This document shows positions 52,094-61,223 of a stretch of DNA of 64,000 bases, in pieces (positions within the stretch are counted from its first letter, which is position 1; each line of letters opens with the position of its first letter). The translations under genes and the position numbers were made by a program. The stretch spans positions 1 through 64,000 of the forward strand of contig JAERTF010000142.1 in the NCBI GenBank assembly GCA_016845105.1. The letters are read 5' to 3'. The notes beneath the pieces are model-generated. The model ran no database searches, had not been told where the DNA came from, and worked only from the letters and a program-made list of their open reading frames with translations. Origin of the DNA: Bacteroidota bacterium. Lineage in GTDB: Bacteria; Bacteroidota; Bacteroidia; Bacteroidales; F082.

Positions 52094-52447
52094 ATGAGTT
52101 TACAAGTTAAAGGAAAATTACTACAAAAGCTTGCACCTGAGAGTGGTGAAGGAAAAAATGGCAGATGGGAAAAACAGCAATTTGTAATCGAAACTGATGA
52201 GCAGTTTCCAAAAAAGATTTGTATTATGCTGTGGGGCGATAAAGTATCAATGCTTGGTAAGGTAACCGAAGGTGATATTCTTACAGTTTCAATTAATATC
52301 GAGTCTCGTGAATATAATTCACGTTGGTACACCGATATAAAGGCATGGCGCATTGAGAAGGAAGCTGATGAGGGTAGTAGTTCTGCTCCGTTGCCATCTG
52401 AGCCTCCCGCCGACTTGGGAATGCCTGAGGACGACCTTCCTTTTTAG
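52094..52447 (+). CDS. DUF3127 protein with SSB-like acidic C-terminal tip
   Basis: A 117-residue OB-fold-like protein of the Bacteroidota family DUF3127: SLQVKGKLLQKLAPESGEG, WEKQQFVIETDEQFPKKICIMLWGDKV, VSINIESREYNSRWYTDIKAWRIEKE. The last 30 residues are Pro/Ser/Asp-rich and end MPEDDLPF. This tip mirrors the partner-recruiting DDIPF tail of bacterial SSB, suggesting a single-stranded DNA/RNA role. It starts a two-gene operon with the transporter, 1 nt apart. Confidence 0.85.
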   Translation: MSLQVKGKLLQKLAPESGEGKNGRWEKQQFVIETDEQFPKKICIMLWGDKVSMLGKVTEGDILTVSINIESREYNSRWYTDIKAWRIEKEADEGSSSAPLPSEPPADLGMPEDDLPF

Positions 52448-52448
52448 C

Positions 52449-53360
52449 ATGTCGAAGAAACTGATACTAGCACATCTTGCACTTCTTGGAGCAAATTTAA
52501 TATTTGGTGTTAATTATGTGATTGCCAAAGGTATAATGCCTGATTATCTTGAGCCCAGAGCAATAATCCTACTAAGGGTAATTGGTGCAACTATAATATT
52601 TTGGGTTGTGGGGTTTTTTTTACCCAAGGAAAAGGTTGCAAAAAAGGATTTAGTTAAACTTGGTTATTTATCATTTTTTGGTGTTGCTCTCAATCAGATT
52701 ATGTTTTTCGAAGGACTTAATCTTACAACACCTATAAATGCATCAATTATAATGGTGGGCGTACCAATAATAGTTCTTGTTTTTTCGCATTTTTTTGTTG
52801 GAGATAAATTAACAGAAAATAAAATAGTTGGTATAGTATTAGGTTTTGCTGGTGCCGCCTATTTAATATTACAAAGCGGTAATTTCACTTTCTCTTCAGA
52901 CACATTTGTTGGTAATATTTTTGTTCTAATCAATGCATCATCATATGGTTTGTTTTTAGTACTTGTTAAACCACTTATGGCAAAATATAGTCCCATTACA
53001 ATAATGAAATGGGTATTTTTATTTGGGACTATACTAGTTATGCCAATTTCAGTTAACCTCGCATTGAATGCAGCTTATTCTGTAATTCCAACTAGCATAT
53101 GGCTATCAATTGGTTTTGTAATAGTTTTTACAACGGTTTTTGCATATGGATTGAATAATTATTCGCTTAAAACAATAAGCCCAACAATCAATAGTGCCTA
53201 CATTTATTTACAACCTATAATCGCCTCTTTTGTAGCATTAACCTTTAGTAAGGATATACTATCAATTCAAGAAGTTGTTGCGGCAGCCTTAATTTTCATT
53301 GGAGTATATTTTGTTAGTTTTAAGAAAGGTAATATTTCGGGATATTTTAGTAAGTCATAA
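52449..53360 (+). CDS. EamA/DMT-superfamily transporter
   Basis: A 303-residue inner-membrane protein with ten predicted TM segments in two five-TM halves (EamA repeats), for example LILAHLALLGANLIFGVNYVIAKG and TVFAYGLNNYSLKTISPTINSAYIYLQPIIASFVAL. Families of this type move amino acids or metabolites outward. From ATG 52449 the start follows the preceding stop by one base; the track start at 52353 is inside DUF3127. Confidence 0.88.
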   Translation: MSKKLILAHLALLGANLIFGVNYVIAKGIMPDYLEPRAIILLRVIGATIIFWVVGFFLPKEKVAKKDLVKLGYLSFFGVALNQIMFFEGLNLTTPINASIIMVGVPIIVLVFSHFFVGDKLTENKIVGIVLGFAGAAYLILQSGNFTFSSDTFVGNIFVLINASSYGLFLVLVKPLMAKYSPITIMKWVFLFGTILVMPISVNLALNAAYSVIPTSIWLSIGFVIVFTTVFAYGLNNYSLKTISPTINSAYIYLQPIIASFVALTFSKDILSIQEVVAAALIFIGVYFVSFKKGNISGYFSKS

Positions 53361-53419
53361 TACGGTTTTAATACGACCGTTACACTAATATGACTTAAGT
53401 TTCGTATGTTTCTTTTGTA

Positions 53420-53427
53420 TATTTTTG
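53420..53427 (+). promoter_or_regulatory. -7 promoter element of kdsA
   Basis: TATTTTTG, a perfect -7 match, 17 bases before the ATG. Confidence 0.45.
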
Positions 53428-53444
53428 ATGAATAAAATAAGACT

Positions 53445-54266
53445 ATGTTACCAAATATTAAAAACCTTAAATATAGAAATTCTGGAAACTTTTTTCTAAT
53501 GGCTGGTCCTTGCGTAATTGAGGATGAAGTAATGGCTTTCCCCATTGCAGAAAGAATAATTGAAATATCTGAGAAACTGCAAATACCTGTCATTTTTAAA
53601 GCATCATTTAAGAAAGCGAATAGAACACGTTTGGATTCATTTACTGGTATTGGTGATGAAATGGCGTTAAATATATTAAGGGAGATTTCACAAAGATATA
53701 ATGTTCCGGTTGTAACGGATATTCACACAGCTGATGATGCAAAACGTGCTTCTCAGTATGTAGATATACTCCAGATTCCTGCTTTTTTAAGCAGACAGAC
53801 AGATTTATTAATCGCAGCTGGAGATACTGGCAGATGTGTCAATATCAAGAAAGGACAATTTTTGTCCGGTGAATCAATGAAATACGCCGTTGATAAAGTT
53901 AGAAATACAGGTAACAATAGTGTTATGCTAACAGAGCGGGGATCTATGTTTGGCTATGGAGACTTGGTTGTTGATTATCGCAATATAGTAGAAATGAAAA
54001 AGTTTGATGTTCCTGTTATCCTTGATATAACCCATTCACTTCAGCAACCAAATCAAACCATAGGCGTTACAGGAGGACAGCCTAATCTTATTGAAACCAT
54101 TGCTCGTGCTGGGATATCAGTTGGCGCTGATGGAATATTTGTTGAGACTCATCCAAACCCCAAAAAGGCTCAGTCGGATGGGGAAAATATGCTAAAACTT
54201 GATCAGCTTGAAAAACTGCTTAATAAATTAGTAATTCTTAGAAAAGCAGTTAATGGTTTCAACTAA
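53445..54266 (+). CDS. kdsA: 3-deoxy-8-phosphooctulonate (KDO-8-P) synthase
   Basis: Condenses arabinose-5-P and phosphoenolpyruvate to KDO-8-P for lipopolysaccharide. The 273-residue TIM barrel has MAGPCVIEDEVMAF, with Cys in the PCV position, then FKASFKKANRTR, QIPAFLSRQTDLL and DITHSLQQPN. The Cys in place of the Asn of E. coli KdsA is the mark of the class II, metal-dependent enzyme. Its presence shows the organism makes KDO-containing lipid A. Confidence 0.96.
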   Translation: MLPNIKNLKYRNSGNFFLMAGPCVIEDEVMAFPIAERIIEISEKLQIPVIFKASFKKANRTRLDSFTGIGDEMALNILREISQRYNVPVVTDIHTADDAKRASQYVDILQIPAFLSRQTDLLIAAGDTGRCVNIKKGQFLSGESMKYAVDKVRNTGNNSVMLTERGSMFGYGDLVVDYRNIVEMKKFDVPVILDITHSLQQPNQTIGVTGGQPNLIETIARAGISVGADGIFVETHPNPKKAQSDGENMLKLDQLEKLLNKLVILRKAVNGFN

Positions 54267-54391
54267 TAGTTAGTAACTAGCGGCATTATTATTGTGTTAT
54301 TTAACATGAAGAAAAAACTTCAGTATATCTTCATGTTTTTGTAATTTTATCTGAAATTAATCGTTACAGAAAAAACAAATAAACCATCAAA

Positions 54392-55951
54392 ATGGTTAAC
54401 AAACTGCAGACTCTACTTTTGGTAATACTATCGGTTTATGGATATGCCCAAAAACTTGATGCCATAAGGCTAGAAGTACCTTCGGATCTTGAGAGTGAGC
54501 AGTTTCATGTTGAACCACTTGGTGATGATGGCCTATTGATTTTTTACGAGAGCAATGAAGTTAGTAAAGATAACTTCAGGAAATGGTATTTTGGATTATT
54601 TGATACAGATTTAAAACAGAAATGGCTGAAATTTGTTCCCTTGAACGATAAAATTGAGTTTATCACGTCAAAATTCATCAATGGGAAAACCCATATGTTA
54701 TTCAAGAGTATCAATATGGGAAGAAGTGAATTTGGGCTGTATGACATAGTAACATATGATGCAAGAGCAGAGTCCTTCTCAAGGATTTCTGGCTCAATCC
54801 CATCTAAGGCAGAAGTTGCTGGTTTTGAAATAATTAACAATACTGCTTGTTTGGCATTAAATCTTAAAAAGCACAAAACTGATCTGGTTTTTATCTCGAT
54901 AGATAATGGTGATATAGTACCAATACATATTGGTGAAGATATCCCTGGAATAATCGAGGCCGTATTTGCCGATACTAAGTCTAATTCTTTTTATATTTCC
55001 ATTAAACAAAACAGAGACAGACGATATATACATGAATATTTATTGTGCTACTCGCCACAAGGCAAATTGATTAGTGAAATTTCAATAGCTGATAATGAGG
55101 CACTAAAGTATTTTAGTGATTATGTTTATATGCCCAATGGGAGCAATGAGATTCTTGTTTTTGGAACTTATAATATTGTAACAGGCAGAACTCTTTCATT
55201 TAAAGATATTGAGGAGGAAAGTGAGGATAAGAGTGCTGGAATGTTTTTCATGAAGATAGTTAATGGAAAACAGGAATCGTTGTTTTACTATGATTTTATG
55301 GGCTTAAATAATATTACTAATGCAATAATACCGAATAACTTCAAAGCAAGTAAAACGTCAAAGGATACTTCAAACACAAGAGGAATTAAAACGATGGTTA
55401 CTGCATCCTTCAATTTAAACAAGCCAAAAGTATTTCGGACTTCTGGTGGTAATTATATTTTTTCAGTTGAAGTTTATCAGCCATATTATAGAACCGAAAC
55501 CAGGATGGATTATGACTTTTATGGTCGACCATATCCATATACTTACAATGTTTTTAGTGGATTTAATTTTTATGATGCTATAATTTCGGGTATTTCTGCT
55601 GAGGGCGAGTTGTTGTGGAGTAATGATTTTCCAATTAGTGATTTATTAACATATTCGACTAAAAGAAATACTGTTGTGTTTGAGGATGGAAATTTAATTT
55701 CTATGGCATACGTAAATAATGGAAACGTTGTATCTCAAACAATAGAAGGCCCTGCCGATATTGACAAATCGAAAATGAAGATTGGAACAAATTTTCCTCA
55801 GGACAGAATTGCTCAGGATGAAAATAATCGAATTGTAAGGTGGTATGGTGATTACTTCCTTATTTATGGATACGAAAAACTAAAAAATCGAACCCTAGGT
55901 GAACAGTCAACAAGAGTTGTATTTTATGCAAACAAAATTGCATATAAGTAG
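54392..55951 (+). CDS. Secreted protein of unknown function
   Basis: A 519-residue exported protein I do not recognise. A signal peptide (1-18, SVYGYAQ) precedes a beta-rich body with repeating Tyr/Phe/Asp patterns, such as KWYFGLFDTDLKQKWLKFV, YFSDYVYMPNGS and a tyrosine-rich stretch YYRTETRMDYDFYGRP near 367-382. The alternation suggests a beta-propeller or sandwich. It is monocistronic. No catalytic motif is evident. Confidence 0.75.
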   Translation: MVNKLQTLLLVILSVYGYAQKLDAIRLEVPSDLESEQFHVEPLGDDGLLIFYESNEVSKDNFRKWYFGLFDTDLKQKWLKFVPLNDKIEFITSKFINGKTHMLFKSINMGRSEFGLYDIVTYDARAESFSRISGSIPSKAEVAGFEIINNTACLALNLKKHKTDLVFISIDNGDIVPIHIGEDIPGIIEAVFADTKSNSFYISIKQNRDRRYIHEYLLCYSPQGKLISEISIADNEALKYFSDYVYMPNGSNEILVFGTYNIVTGRTLSFKDIEEESEDKSAGMFFMKIVNGKQESLFYYDFMGLNNITNAIIPNNFKASKTSKDTSNTRGIKTMVTASFNLNKPKVFRTSGGNYIFSVEVYQPYYRTETRMDYDFYGRPYPYTYNVFSGFNFYDAIISGISAEGELLWSNDFPISDLLTYSTKRNTVVFEDGNLISMAYVNNGNVVSQTIEGPADIDKSKMKIGTNFPQDRIAQDENNRIVRWYGDYFLIYGYEKLKNRTLGEQSTRVVFYANKIAYK

Positions 55952-55988
55952 TAGTGTTTGCATTTATCGATAAAACGACTGAATTGTA

Positions 55989-56783
55989 ATGATTAAAAAA
56001 ATATTATTGATTTATAGGTATACTAAATTTCGTTTATATGCGAAAACCAGGTATAATATTCATTCGCATTTTGTATATAGTTTCATAGAGGATATTATTA
56101 GGGATAATACACATTACTCAGACTACAAAAAACTTTGGAACCATAGAAACAAACTGGCTGCTAGCTCTGATCCCGTTGAAACCGTTGATTTTGGTTTTGG
56201 TGCCGGGGAAAAGGCTTATACTACTAATATTTATCCTTTAAGTAGGATAGTTAAGCGTCGTTCGCACAGTGAATCGCGGTTAAGATTATTGTACAGAATT
56301 GTAAAATATTACAAGCCATTAAGTGTGCTCGAATTTGGCACTGCTGCTGGAATAAGTGCCACATATATTAAATATGGATATCCAAAAAGTAATATGGTAA
56401 CAATGGAGGGCTGTGCTAATTTGGCTTCTAAAGCAGAAGAGTCATTTAATGAATTGGGTATAAAAAATATAGATATTGCGGTTGGTAACTTCAACAATAT
56501 ACTTGCAAATGTTCTGGATAAATTTAATAGTCTGGATTTTGTTTTTTTTGATGGAAATCATCGAATGGAACCAACTTTAATGTATTTTGAAAGTTGTGCT
56601 AAGCTTTCAAACGAAAATAGTATTTTTGTTTTTGATGATATACATTGGTCTTCGGGAATGGAAGAAGCATGGAGAAGAATAAAAGAAGACGAAAGAGTTA
56701 GTGTAACGATAGATCTATTTTGGTTTGGATTAGTTTTCTTTAGAAAAGGTATTGAAAAACAGAATTTTAACATCGTAGTATAG
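55989..56783 (+). CDS. Class I SAM-dependent methyltransferase
   Basis: A 264-residue methyltransferase. Residues 100-125, YYKPLSVLEFGTAAGISATYIKYG, contain SAM motif I; VTMEGCANLASKAEESFNELG and DFVFFDGNHRMEPTLMYFE follow. It resembles O-methyltransferase (Methyltransf_24-like) folds. It is 37 bp after the unknown secreted protein and 22 bp before the ABC ATPase, so an operon is likely. Its substrate is unknown. Confidence 0.85.
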   Translation: MIKKILLIYRYTKFRLYAKTRYNIHSHFVYSFIEDIIRDNTHYSDYKKLWNHRNKLAASSDPVETVDFGFGAGEKAYTTNIYPLSRIVKRRSHSESRLRLLYRIVKYYKPLSVLEFGTAAGISATYIKYGYPKSNMVTMEGCANLASKAEESFNELGIKNIDIAVGNFNNILANVLDKFNSLDFVFFDGNHRMEPTLMYFESCAKLSNENSIFVFDDIHWSSGMEEAWRRIKEDERVSVTIDLFWFGLVFFRKGIEKQNFNIVV

Positions 56784-56805
56784 CACGTCAAAAACAATAT
56801 AAGAT

Positions 56806-57540
56806 ATGCAGAAAAAAAGCATTATTGATTTCGAGGAAATATCTAGGTTTTTTCAAGTTGGTACCGAAACTGTTAAAGCTTTACGTGAAGTTAGTTTACA
56901 TATTTATGAAAATGAATTTGTAGCAATAATGGGACCTTCTGGGTCGGGAAAGTCAACAATGATGAATATTCTTGGTTGTTTGGATACACCAACTGCTGGA
57001 TCATATCACTTGAATGGTCAGGATGTGAGTAAAATGACTGATAATGAATTAGCTGATGTACGGAATAGGGAAATAGGTTTTATTTTTCAAACATTTAATC
57101 TATTGCAGCGATCAACAGCATTGGAAAACGTTATGCTACCGCTGGTATATGCTGGTGTAAGTAAATCACAACGCATACAACGTGCTGAAGAAACGCTTAG
57201 TAGTGTACAGTTATCTGATAGAATGAATCATCGACCCAACGAATTATCAGGAGGTCAACGACAGCGTGTTGCAGTTGCCAGAGCTTTAATTAATAACCCA
57301 TCAATAGTACTTGCAGATGAGCCTACTGGTAATCTGGATTCAAAAACATCCATCGAAATAATGGGGTTGTTAGAAGATATCCATAAACTTGGTAATACAA
57401 TTATTGTTGTAACACATGAGGAGGATATTGCAATGCATGCACATCGGGTTATCAGGATGCTTGATGGACGGATTGCTTCTGATGAGATTAATGAAAATAT
57501 TAGAACGGTAAAGGATTATGCAGTTAGTGAGTCTGAATAA
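56806..57540 (+). CDS. ABC transporter ATP-binding protein (MacB/LolD type)
   Basis: A 244-residue ATPase. Walker [10 protein letters not shown] near 45-53, signature LSGGQRQRV near 144-152, Walker [13 protein letters not shown] near 165-176 and the H-loop VVTHEED are intact. [21 protein letters not shown] and [16 protein letters not shown] fit the MacB/LolD/FtsE subgroup that energises lipoprotein release or efflux. No permease gene is next to it; it must pair with one encoded elsewhere. Confidence 0.9.
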   Translation: MQKKSIIDFEEISRFFQVGTETVKALREVSLHIYENEFVAIMGPSGSGKSTMMNILGCLDTPTAGSYHLNGQDVSKMTDNELADVRNREIGFIFQTFNLLQRSTALENVMLPLVYAGVSKSQRIQRAEETLSSVQLSDRMNHRPNELSGGQRQRVAVARALINNPSIVLADEPTGNLDSKTSIEIMGLLEDIHKLGNTIIVVTHEEDIAMHAHRVIRMLDGRIASDEINENIRTVKDYAVSESE

Positions 57541-57562
57541 CCCCAATTAAAAAGCATTAGAG

Positions 57563-58108
57563 TTGAAGATTTATACAAAAACAGGAGATAGTGGTAGCAC
57601 GGCATTAATTGGTGGTACACGAGTGCCAAAATATCATTTACGAATTGAGTGTTATGGTACCGTTGATGAACTAAGTTCGTGGATTGGCTTAATAAGGGAC
57701 CAGGATATTGACAAAGCTGATATAGAAATATTAATTGAAATACAAGATAGATTATTTACAATAGAATCGTTGCTTGCTTCTGATGGATCATCCGAGTATG
57801 CTCTTCCTGAATTATACAATAAAGACATCGAATTACTTGAAAATGAAATAGATCGTATAACAAAAGCATTGCCACCATTAAAATCATTTTTACTGTCGGG
57901 TGGGCATACAATTGTTTCATACTGCCATATTGCACGAACCGTTTGTCGTAGGTCGGAACGGCTGATTATTAGGCTAAATGAAGAATTTGAAGTGAATAAA
58001 CTGGTATTGATTTATCTAAATAGACTTTCTGACTACTTATTTATGCTTTCCCGCAAAATCGGACAGGATAAAAATGCTGAGGAATTACTTTGGAAGCCCC
58101 GTACTTAG
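57563..58108 (+). CDS. PduO-type cob(I)alamin adenosyltransferase (TTG start)
   Basis: Adenosylates cobalamin to form coenzyme B12. The 181-residue protein begins MKIYTKTGDSGSTALIGG with KxGD-type ATP binding near 4-9, then GTVDELSSWIG and HTIVSYCHIARTVCRRSER near 115-133. The 5' codon is TTG at 57563; the frame upstream hits a stop 15 bases before without an ATG, and homology starts here, so TTG is the true start. Confidence 0.93.
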   Translation: MKIYTKTGDSGSTALIGGTRVPKYHLRIECYGTVDELSSWIGLIRDQDIDKADIEILIEIQDRLFTIESLLASDGSSEYALPELYNKDIELLENEIDRITKALPPLKSFLLSGGHTIVSYCHIARTVCRRSERLIIRLNEEFEVNKLVLIYLNRLSDYLFMLSRKIGQDKNAEELLWKPRT

Positions 58109-58135
58109 TAGTATTGTAACAAAATAATATTTTCC

Positions 58136-58165
58136 TTGTATATTTTCAAAAAAAAATTATTTTTG
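58136..58165 (+). promoter_or_regulatory. Promoter of the DUF2795 gene
   Basis: TTG at 58136-58138 and TATTTTTG at 58158-58165, spacing 19 nt, 17 bases before the ATG. Good fit to the Bacteroidota -33/-7 promoter. Confidence 0.6.
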
Positions 58166-58182
58166 CAAAAAAATTATAACAC

Positions 58183-58404
58183 ATGTATTGGACTTTAGAG
58201 TTAGCATCAAAACTAGAAGATGCTCCCTGGCCAGCAACCAAGGATGAGTTGATAGAATGGGGAATACGAACAGGTACCGCTCCAGAAGTAATCGATAATC
58301 TAAGGGAGATAGAGGATGAAGGCGAAGCATATGACCGAATCGAAGATCTATGGCCTGATTATCCTACTAAAGAAGATTTCTTCTTTAATGAAGATGAATA
58401 TTAA
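58183..58404 (+). CDS. DUF2795 domain protein
   Basis: A 73-residue acidic protein matching DUF2795 (WTLELASKLEDAPWPATKDELIEWGIRTG near 3-31, then NLREIEDEGEAYDRIEDLWPDYP). The family is widespread in Bacteroidota and has no known function. It is followed by a bidirectional terminator shared with the convergent radical SAM gene. Confidence 0.9.
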   Translation: MYWTLELASKLEDAPWPATKDELIEWGIRTGTAPEVIDNLREIEDEGEAYDRIEDLWPDYPTKEDFFFNEDEY

Positions 58405-58421
58405 ATTTACTATAGACTTAG

Positions 58422-58455
58422 AAAAACGGGTTTCTTTAACTAGGAACCCGTTTTT
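58422..58455. terminator. Bidirectional intrinsic terminator
   Basis: AAAAACGGGTT pairs with AACCCGTTTTT across a short loop, with A/T tracts on both sides. It ends both DUF2795 and the convergent radical SAM gene. The radical SAM stop codon lies inside the loop region. Confidence 0.85.
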
Positions 58456-59402
58456 TTATGGAGTTTTCCTTGCCAAGTATTTCTTCTCTGCAGTTCTTTC
58501 TCAATCGCAACATTAATTTGATCATTTCGAATCAATCCCCAACCAGGTCCTGCTAAATATCTTGGCGGCACTTCCCCAGCGAATCTTTCAATAATAAAAT
58601 TAGGGTTTAACCTTTCGGTAAAATTCACTATAAACTCTATGTATTCGTCAAATGAAAACAGATCGTAATCAGATGGATATACCTTGTAGTCCTTAGCCAT
58701 TGTTGTGCCTTCAACAATTTGTAGTTGATGAAACTTAATGGTAGTTAAAGGTAATTCAGATATTTGTGATACTGACTTCATCATCATTTCTCGGGTTTCA
58801 CCAGGTAATCCAAAAATAAAATGAGCACCTACATTAATTCCAAATTTTGCTGTGATTTTAATTGCATCAAGCGATTGTTCAAAACTATGCCATCGGTTTA
58901 TTCTATCTAATGTACTGTTATAGATACTTTCAATACCATATTCGATAATAATATAGTATTCTTCTGAAAGTTTTTGGAGGTACTCAAGCTTCTCATTATC
59001 AATACAGTCAGGTCTGGTGCCTATAACTAAGCCAATAACACCATTTTGTTTTAATGCACCTTCGTACAAAGTCTTTAGTTCTTCTAATGGTTTGTAGGTG
59101 TTTGAGTAAGGTTGGAAATATACAAGATACTTTTTTGCTCTTCTATATCTTATTTTATGAAACTCAATTCCTTCACGTACTTGATGCTCAATTGGTTTTT
59201 TAGGGTCACAATATGATGGGTTAAAAGCATCATTATTGCAATAGGTACAACCACCTCGTGAAAGTATACCGTCTCTGTTTGGGCATGTAAATCCTGCATC
59301 AACACTTATTTTTTGAACACGTTCTCCAAATTTATGTTTAAAGTAAAGTGAATAGGCATTATACCTTCGGTCATGATTCCATGGGTAATTGTTATTGTCC
59401 AT
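58440..59402 (-). CDS. TIGR01212-family radical SAM protein (YhcC-like)
   Basis: A 320-residue radical SAM enzyme from ATG 59402. The cluster-binding CPNRDGILSRGGCTYC near 40-55 is the family's spaced Cys set, and HFIFGLPGETREMM near 206-219 is a typical downstream motif. The YhcC/TIGR01212 family is uncharacterised. The track TTG start at 59426 overlaps the CAAAAATA -7 element and is rejected. Confidence 0.88.
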   Translation of the reverse strand: MDNNNYPWNHDRRYNAYSLYFKHKFGERVQKISVDAGFTCPNRDGILSRGGCTYCNNDAFNPSYCDPKKPIEHQVREGIEFHKIRYRRAKKYLVYFQPYSNTYKPLEELKTLYEGALKQNGVIGLVIGTRPDCIDNEKLEYLQKLSEEYYIIIEYGIESIYNSTLDRINRWHSFEQSLDAIKITAKFGINVGAHFIFGLPGETREMMMKSVSQISELPLTTIKFHQLQIVEGTTMAKDYKVYPSDYDLFSFDEYIEFIVNFTERLNPNFIIERFAGEVPPRYLAGPGWGLIRNDQINVAIEKELQRRNTWQGKLHKKTGS

Positions 59403-59423
59403 TTCGTTAATATAGTATACCGG

Positions 59424-59431
59424 CAAAAATA
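59424..59431 (-). promoter_or_regulatory. -7 promoter element of the radical SAM gene
   Basis: CAAAAATA reads TATTTTTG on the minus strand, 21 bases before the ATG. Confidence 0.45.
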
Positions 59432-59441
59432 ATAAATAAAA

Positions 59442-59472
59442 AAAGGGATGAATCGTAATGAATCATCCCTTT
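59442..59472 (-). terminator. Intrinsic terminator after the POT gene
   Basis: AAAGGGATGA pairs perfectly with TCATCCCTTT (11-nt loop); on the minus strand a T-run (TTTTTTTATTT-type) follows. Confidence 0.85.
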
Positions 59473-59491
59473 AAAGCAAATGCTTAATTTC

Positions 59492-61015
59492 TTATTTAGC
59501 AACTCTTTCAAGCCATTTAACCATAAACAATACGGTAAACATTGAAATAGCAGTAGCAACTACAAATATACCCCAAGTCATCCAAATTGGAATTGATTCA
59601 TACAGTATTGCACCAATAAATAGTAGTCCGTTACCCAATGCTGTAGCTCCTAACCATCCACCTTGCATTAAACCTTGATATTGTGGTGGACTTACTTTTG
59701 AAACAAATGAAATACCCATCGGACTGATAAATAATTCGGCAACAGTTAAGATGAAATATGTACCTAGCAATAGAAAAGGAGTAACTTTTTCAGAGTCAAC
59801 CAGTGGAGTTCCACCAAGTCTTGGACTAATCTCAGATAATAATGGAAGACCGAATGAACCGAGCATCATAACAACAAATGCCGAACATGCGATTCCCATA
59901 CCAATTGCAATTTTCTTGGGAGTTGATGGTTCAATACCTCTAGCATGTAACCATCCAAAAAGAGCTACAATTATAGGTGTAAGAAATACAACAAAGAATG
60001 GGTTCATTGATTGGAATATTTCAGCTGCAAACTTCCAGGAACCAAATTGTAGAACAGTGTAATCTTTAGCAAAGAATGTTAATGTAAGTCCATTTTGGTG
60101 AAAAGAGAACCAGAAGAAAATTACAACAGCAAATACAGCTAATAGTGCATACATACGTTGCGCAACTTCTTTTGCTTCCATTTTGATTTCCTCAGTAATT
60201 TCTCCAGAGGCAGTTTTAACACCTTTTGGATCTGGGAAATTCTTTTTGTTAACTAAATAAATAACAGTTGAAATTGCCATTGCTATAATAGCAATACCAA
60301 ATGCATAATGGAAACCTGTATTAAATACATTTAAGTAATCATTAGAAAAAGCAGTTAAGTCTGAAACAGGTATATCAGATGCAGCAGCTGCATATTCTTG
60401 GAATTTTGTCGCATTATCAGCATTCATGTTTCCGCCTAGGTATGTATGGCATTGTTCAGGAAGACTAGCGTCATAAATGTATCCATTTGATTTTAGCCAC
60501 CAATCTCTAATACCTACGGCTGTAAAAGGTGCAAATATGGCTCCTACATTAATAAATGCATAGAATAATGAAAAACCGGAATCTCTCTTTGCTCCATATT
60601 TTTCATTGTCGTACATCTGACCAACAAGAGCCTGTAGGTTTCCTTTAAATAAACCATTACCAAAAGCAATTACAAAAAGACCAACAATTGATAGTGTTAG
60701 AAATAATGGAACACTTGAAACAGGAGTAGGGGTAGGTATTGCCATTATAACATAACCAAGTGCCATGAGTAATAGTCCTGCAAGGATAGTTCCTTTGTAA
60801 TTCTTTATTCTATCGGCAATTATACCACCTACCAATGCAAGTATATATATTGAGAAATAGAATGCAGCATAAATATAACCAGCATTTGTACCGCTTAGAC
60901 CAAACTTGGCCTGTAAAAACAATACAAGTATTGCCATCATTGTATAAAATCCAAAACGTTCTCCCATATTGGCGAGCGAAGCTGGAATTAGTCCCTTGGG
61001 GTGACCTTTAAACAT
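59492..61015 (-). CDS. POT-family peptide/H+ symporter (divergent ExxER)
   Basis: A 507-residue MFS-fold transporter with about 12-14 TM segments, POT family: ASLANMGERFGFYTMMAILVLFLQAKFGL near 17-45 and GNGLFKGNLQALVGQMY near 119-135. The canonical ExxER in TM1 reads NMGER, so the first Glu is absent while the second Glu and Arg remain. This is a Bacteroidota subgroup variant. Di/tripeptide uptake is expected, with coupling possibly altered. Confidence 0.88.
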   Translation of the reverse strand: MFKGHPKGLIPASLANMGERFGFYTMMAILVLFLQAKFGLSGTNAGYIYAAFYFSIYILALVGGIIADRIKNYKGTILAGLLLMALGYVIMAIPTPTPVSSVPLFLTLSIVGLFVIAFGNGLFKGNLQALVGQMYDNEKYGAKRDSGFSLFYAFINVGAIFAPFTAVGIRDWWLKSNGYIYDASLPEQCHTYLGGNMNADNATKFQEYAAAASDIPVSDLTAFSNDYLNVFNTGFHYAFGIAIIAMAISTVIYLVNKKNFPDPKGVKTASGEITEEIKMEAKEVAQRMYALLAVFAVVIFFWFSFHQNGLTLTFFAKDYTVLQFGSWKFAAEIFQSMNPFFVVFLTPIIVALFGWLHARGIEPSTPKKIAIGMGIACSAFVVMMLGSFGLPLLSEISPRLGGTPLVDSEKVTPFLLLGTYFILTVAELFISPMGISFVSKVSPPQYQGLMQGGWLGATALGNGLLFIGAILYESIPIWMTWGIFVVATAISMFTVLFMVKWLERVAK

Positions 61016-61059
61016 AATTATCGATTTTGGTTAAAAATTAATTTTTTTTAGTAAGCGGA

Positions 61060-61089
61060 CAAAAATAGTGAAAATTGTTAGCCGTACAA
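61060..61089 (-). promoter_or_regulatory. Promoter of the POT gene
   Basis: On the minus strand TTG at 61089-61087 and TATTTTTG at 61067-61060, spacing 19 nt, 44 bases before the ATG. Confidence 0.55.
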
Positions 61090-61171
61090 GTTTATCATAG
61101 TTAATTAGCTAACATTATGATACTTTAGAATTAATTAATATAAGTGTATATAGATCTGTGAAGAATAAAAA

Positions 61172-61201
61172 AAGCCTCCGACAAATTAATGTTGGAGGCT
61201 T
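61172..61201 (-). terminator. Intrinsic terminator after gdhA
   Basis: AAGCCTCC pairs with GGAGGCTT with an AT loop; minus-strand T-run follows (TTTTTTTATTC). 22 nt after the gdhA stop. Confidence 0.88.
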
Positions 61202-61223
61202 CATATAAAATCAACAAGGTATA

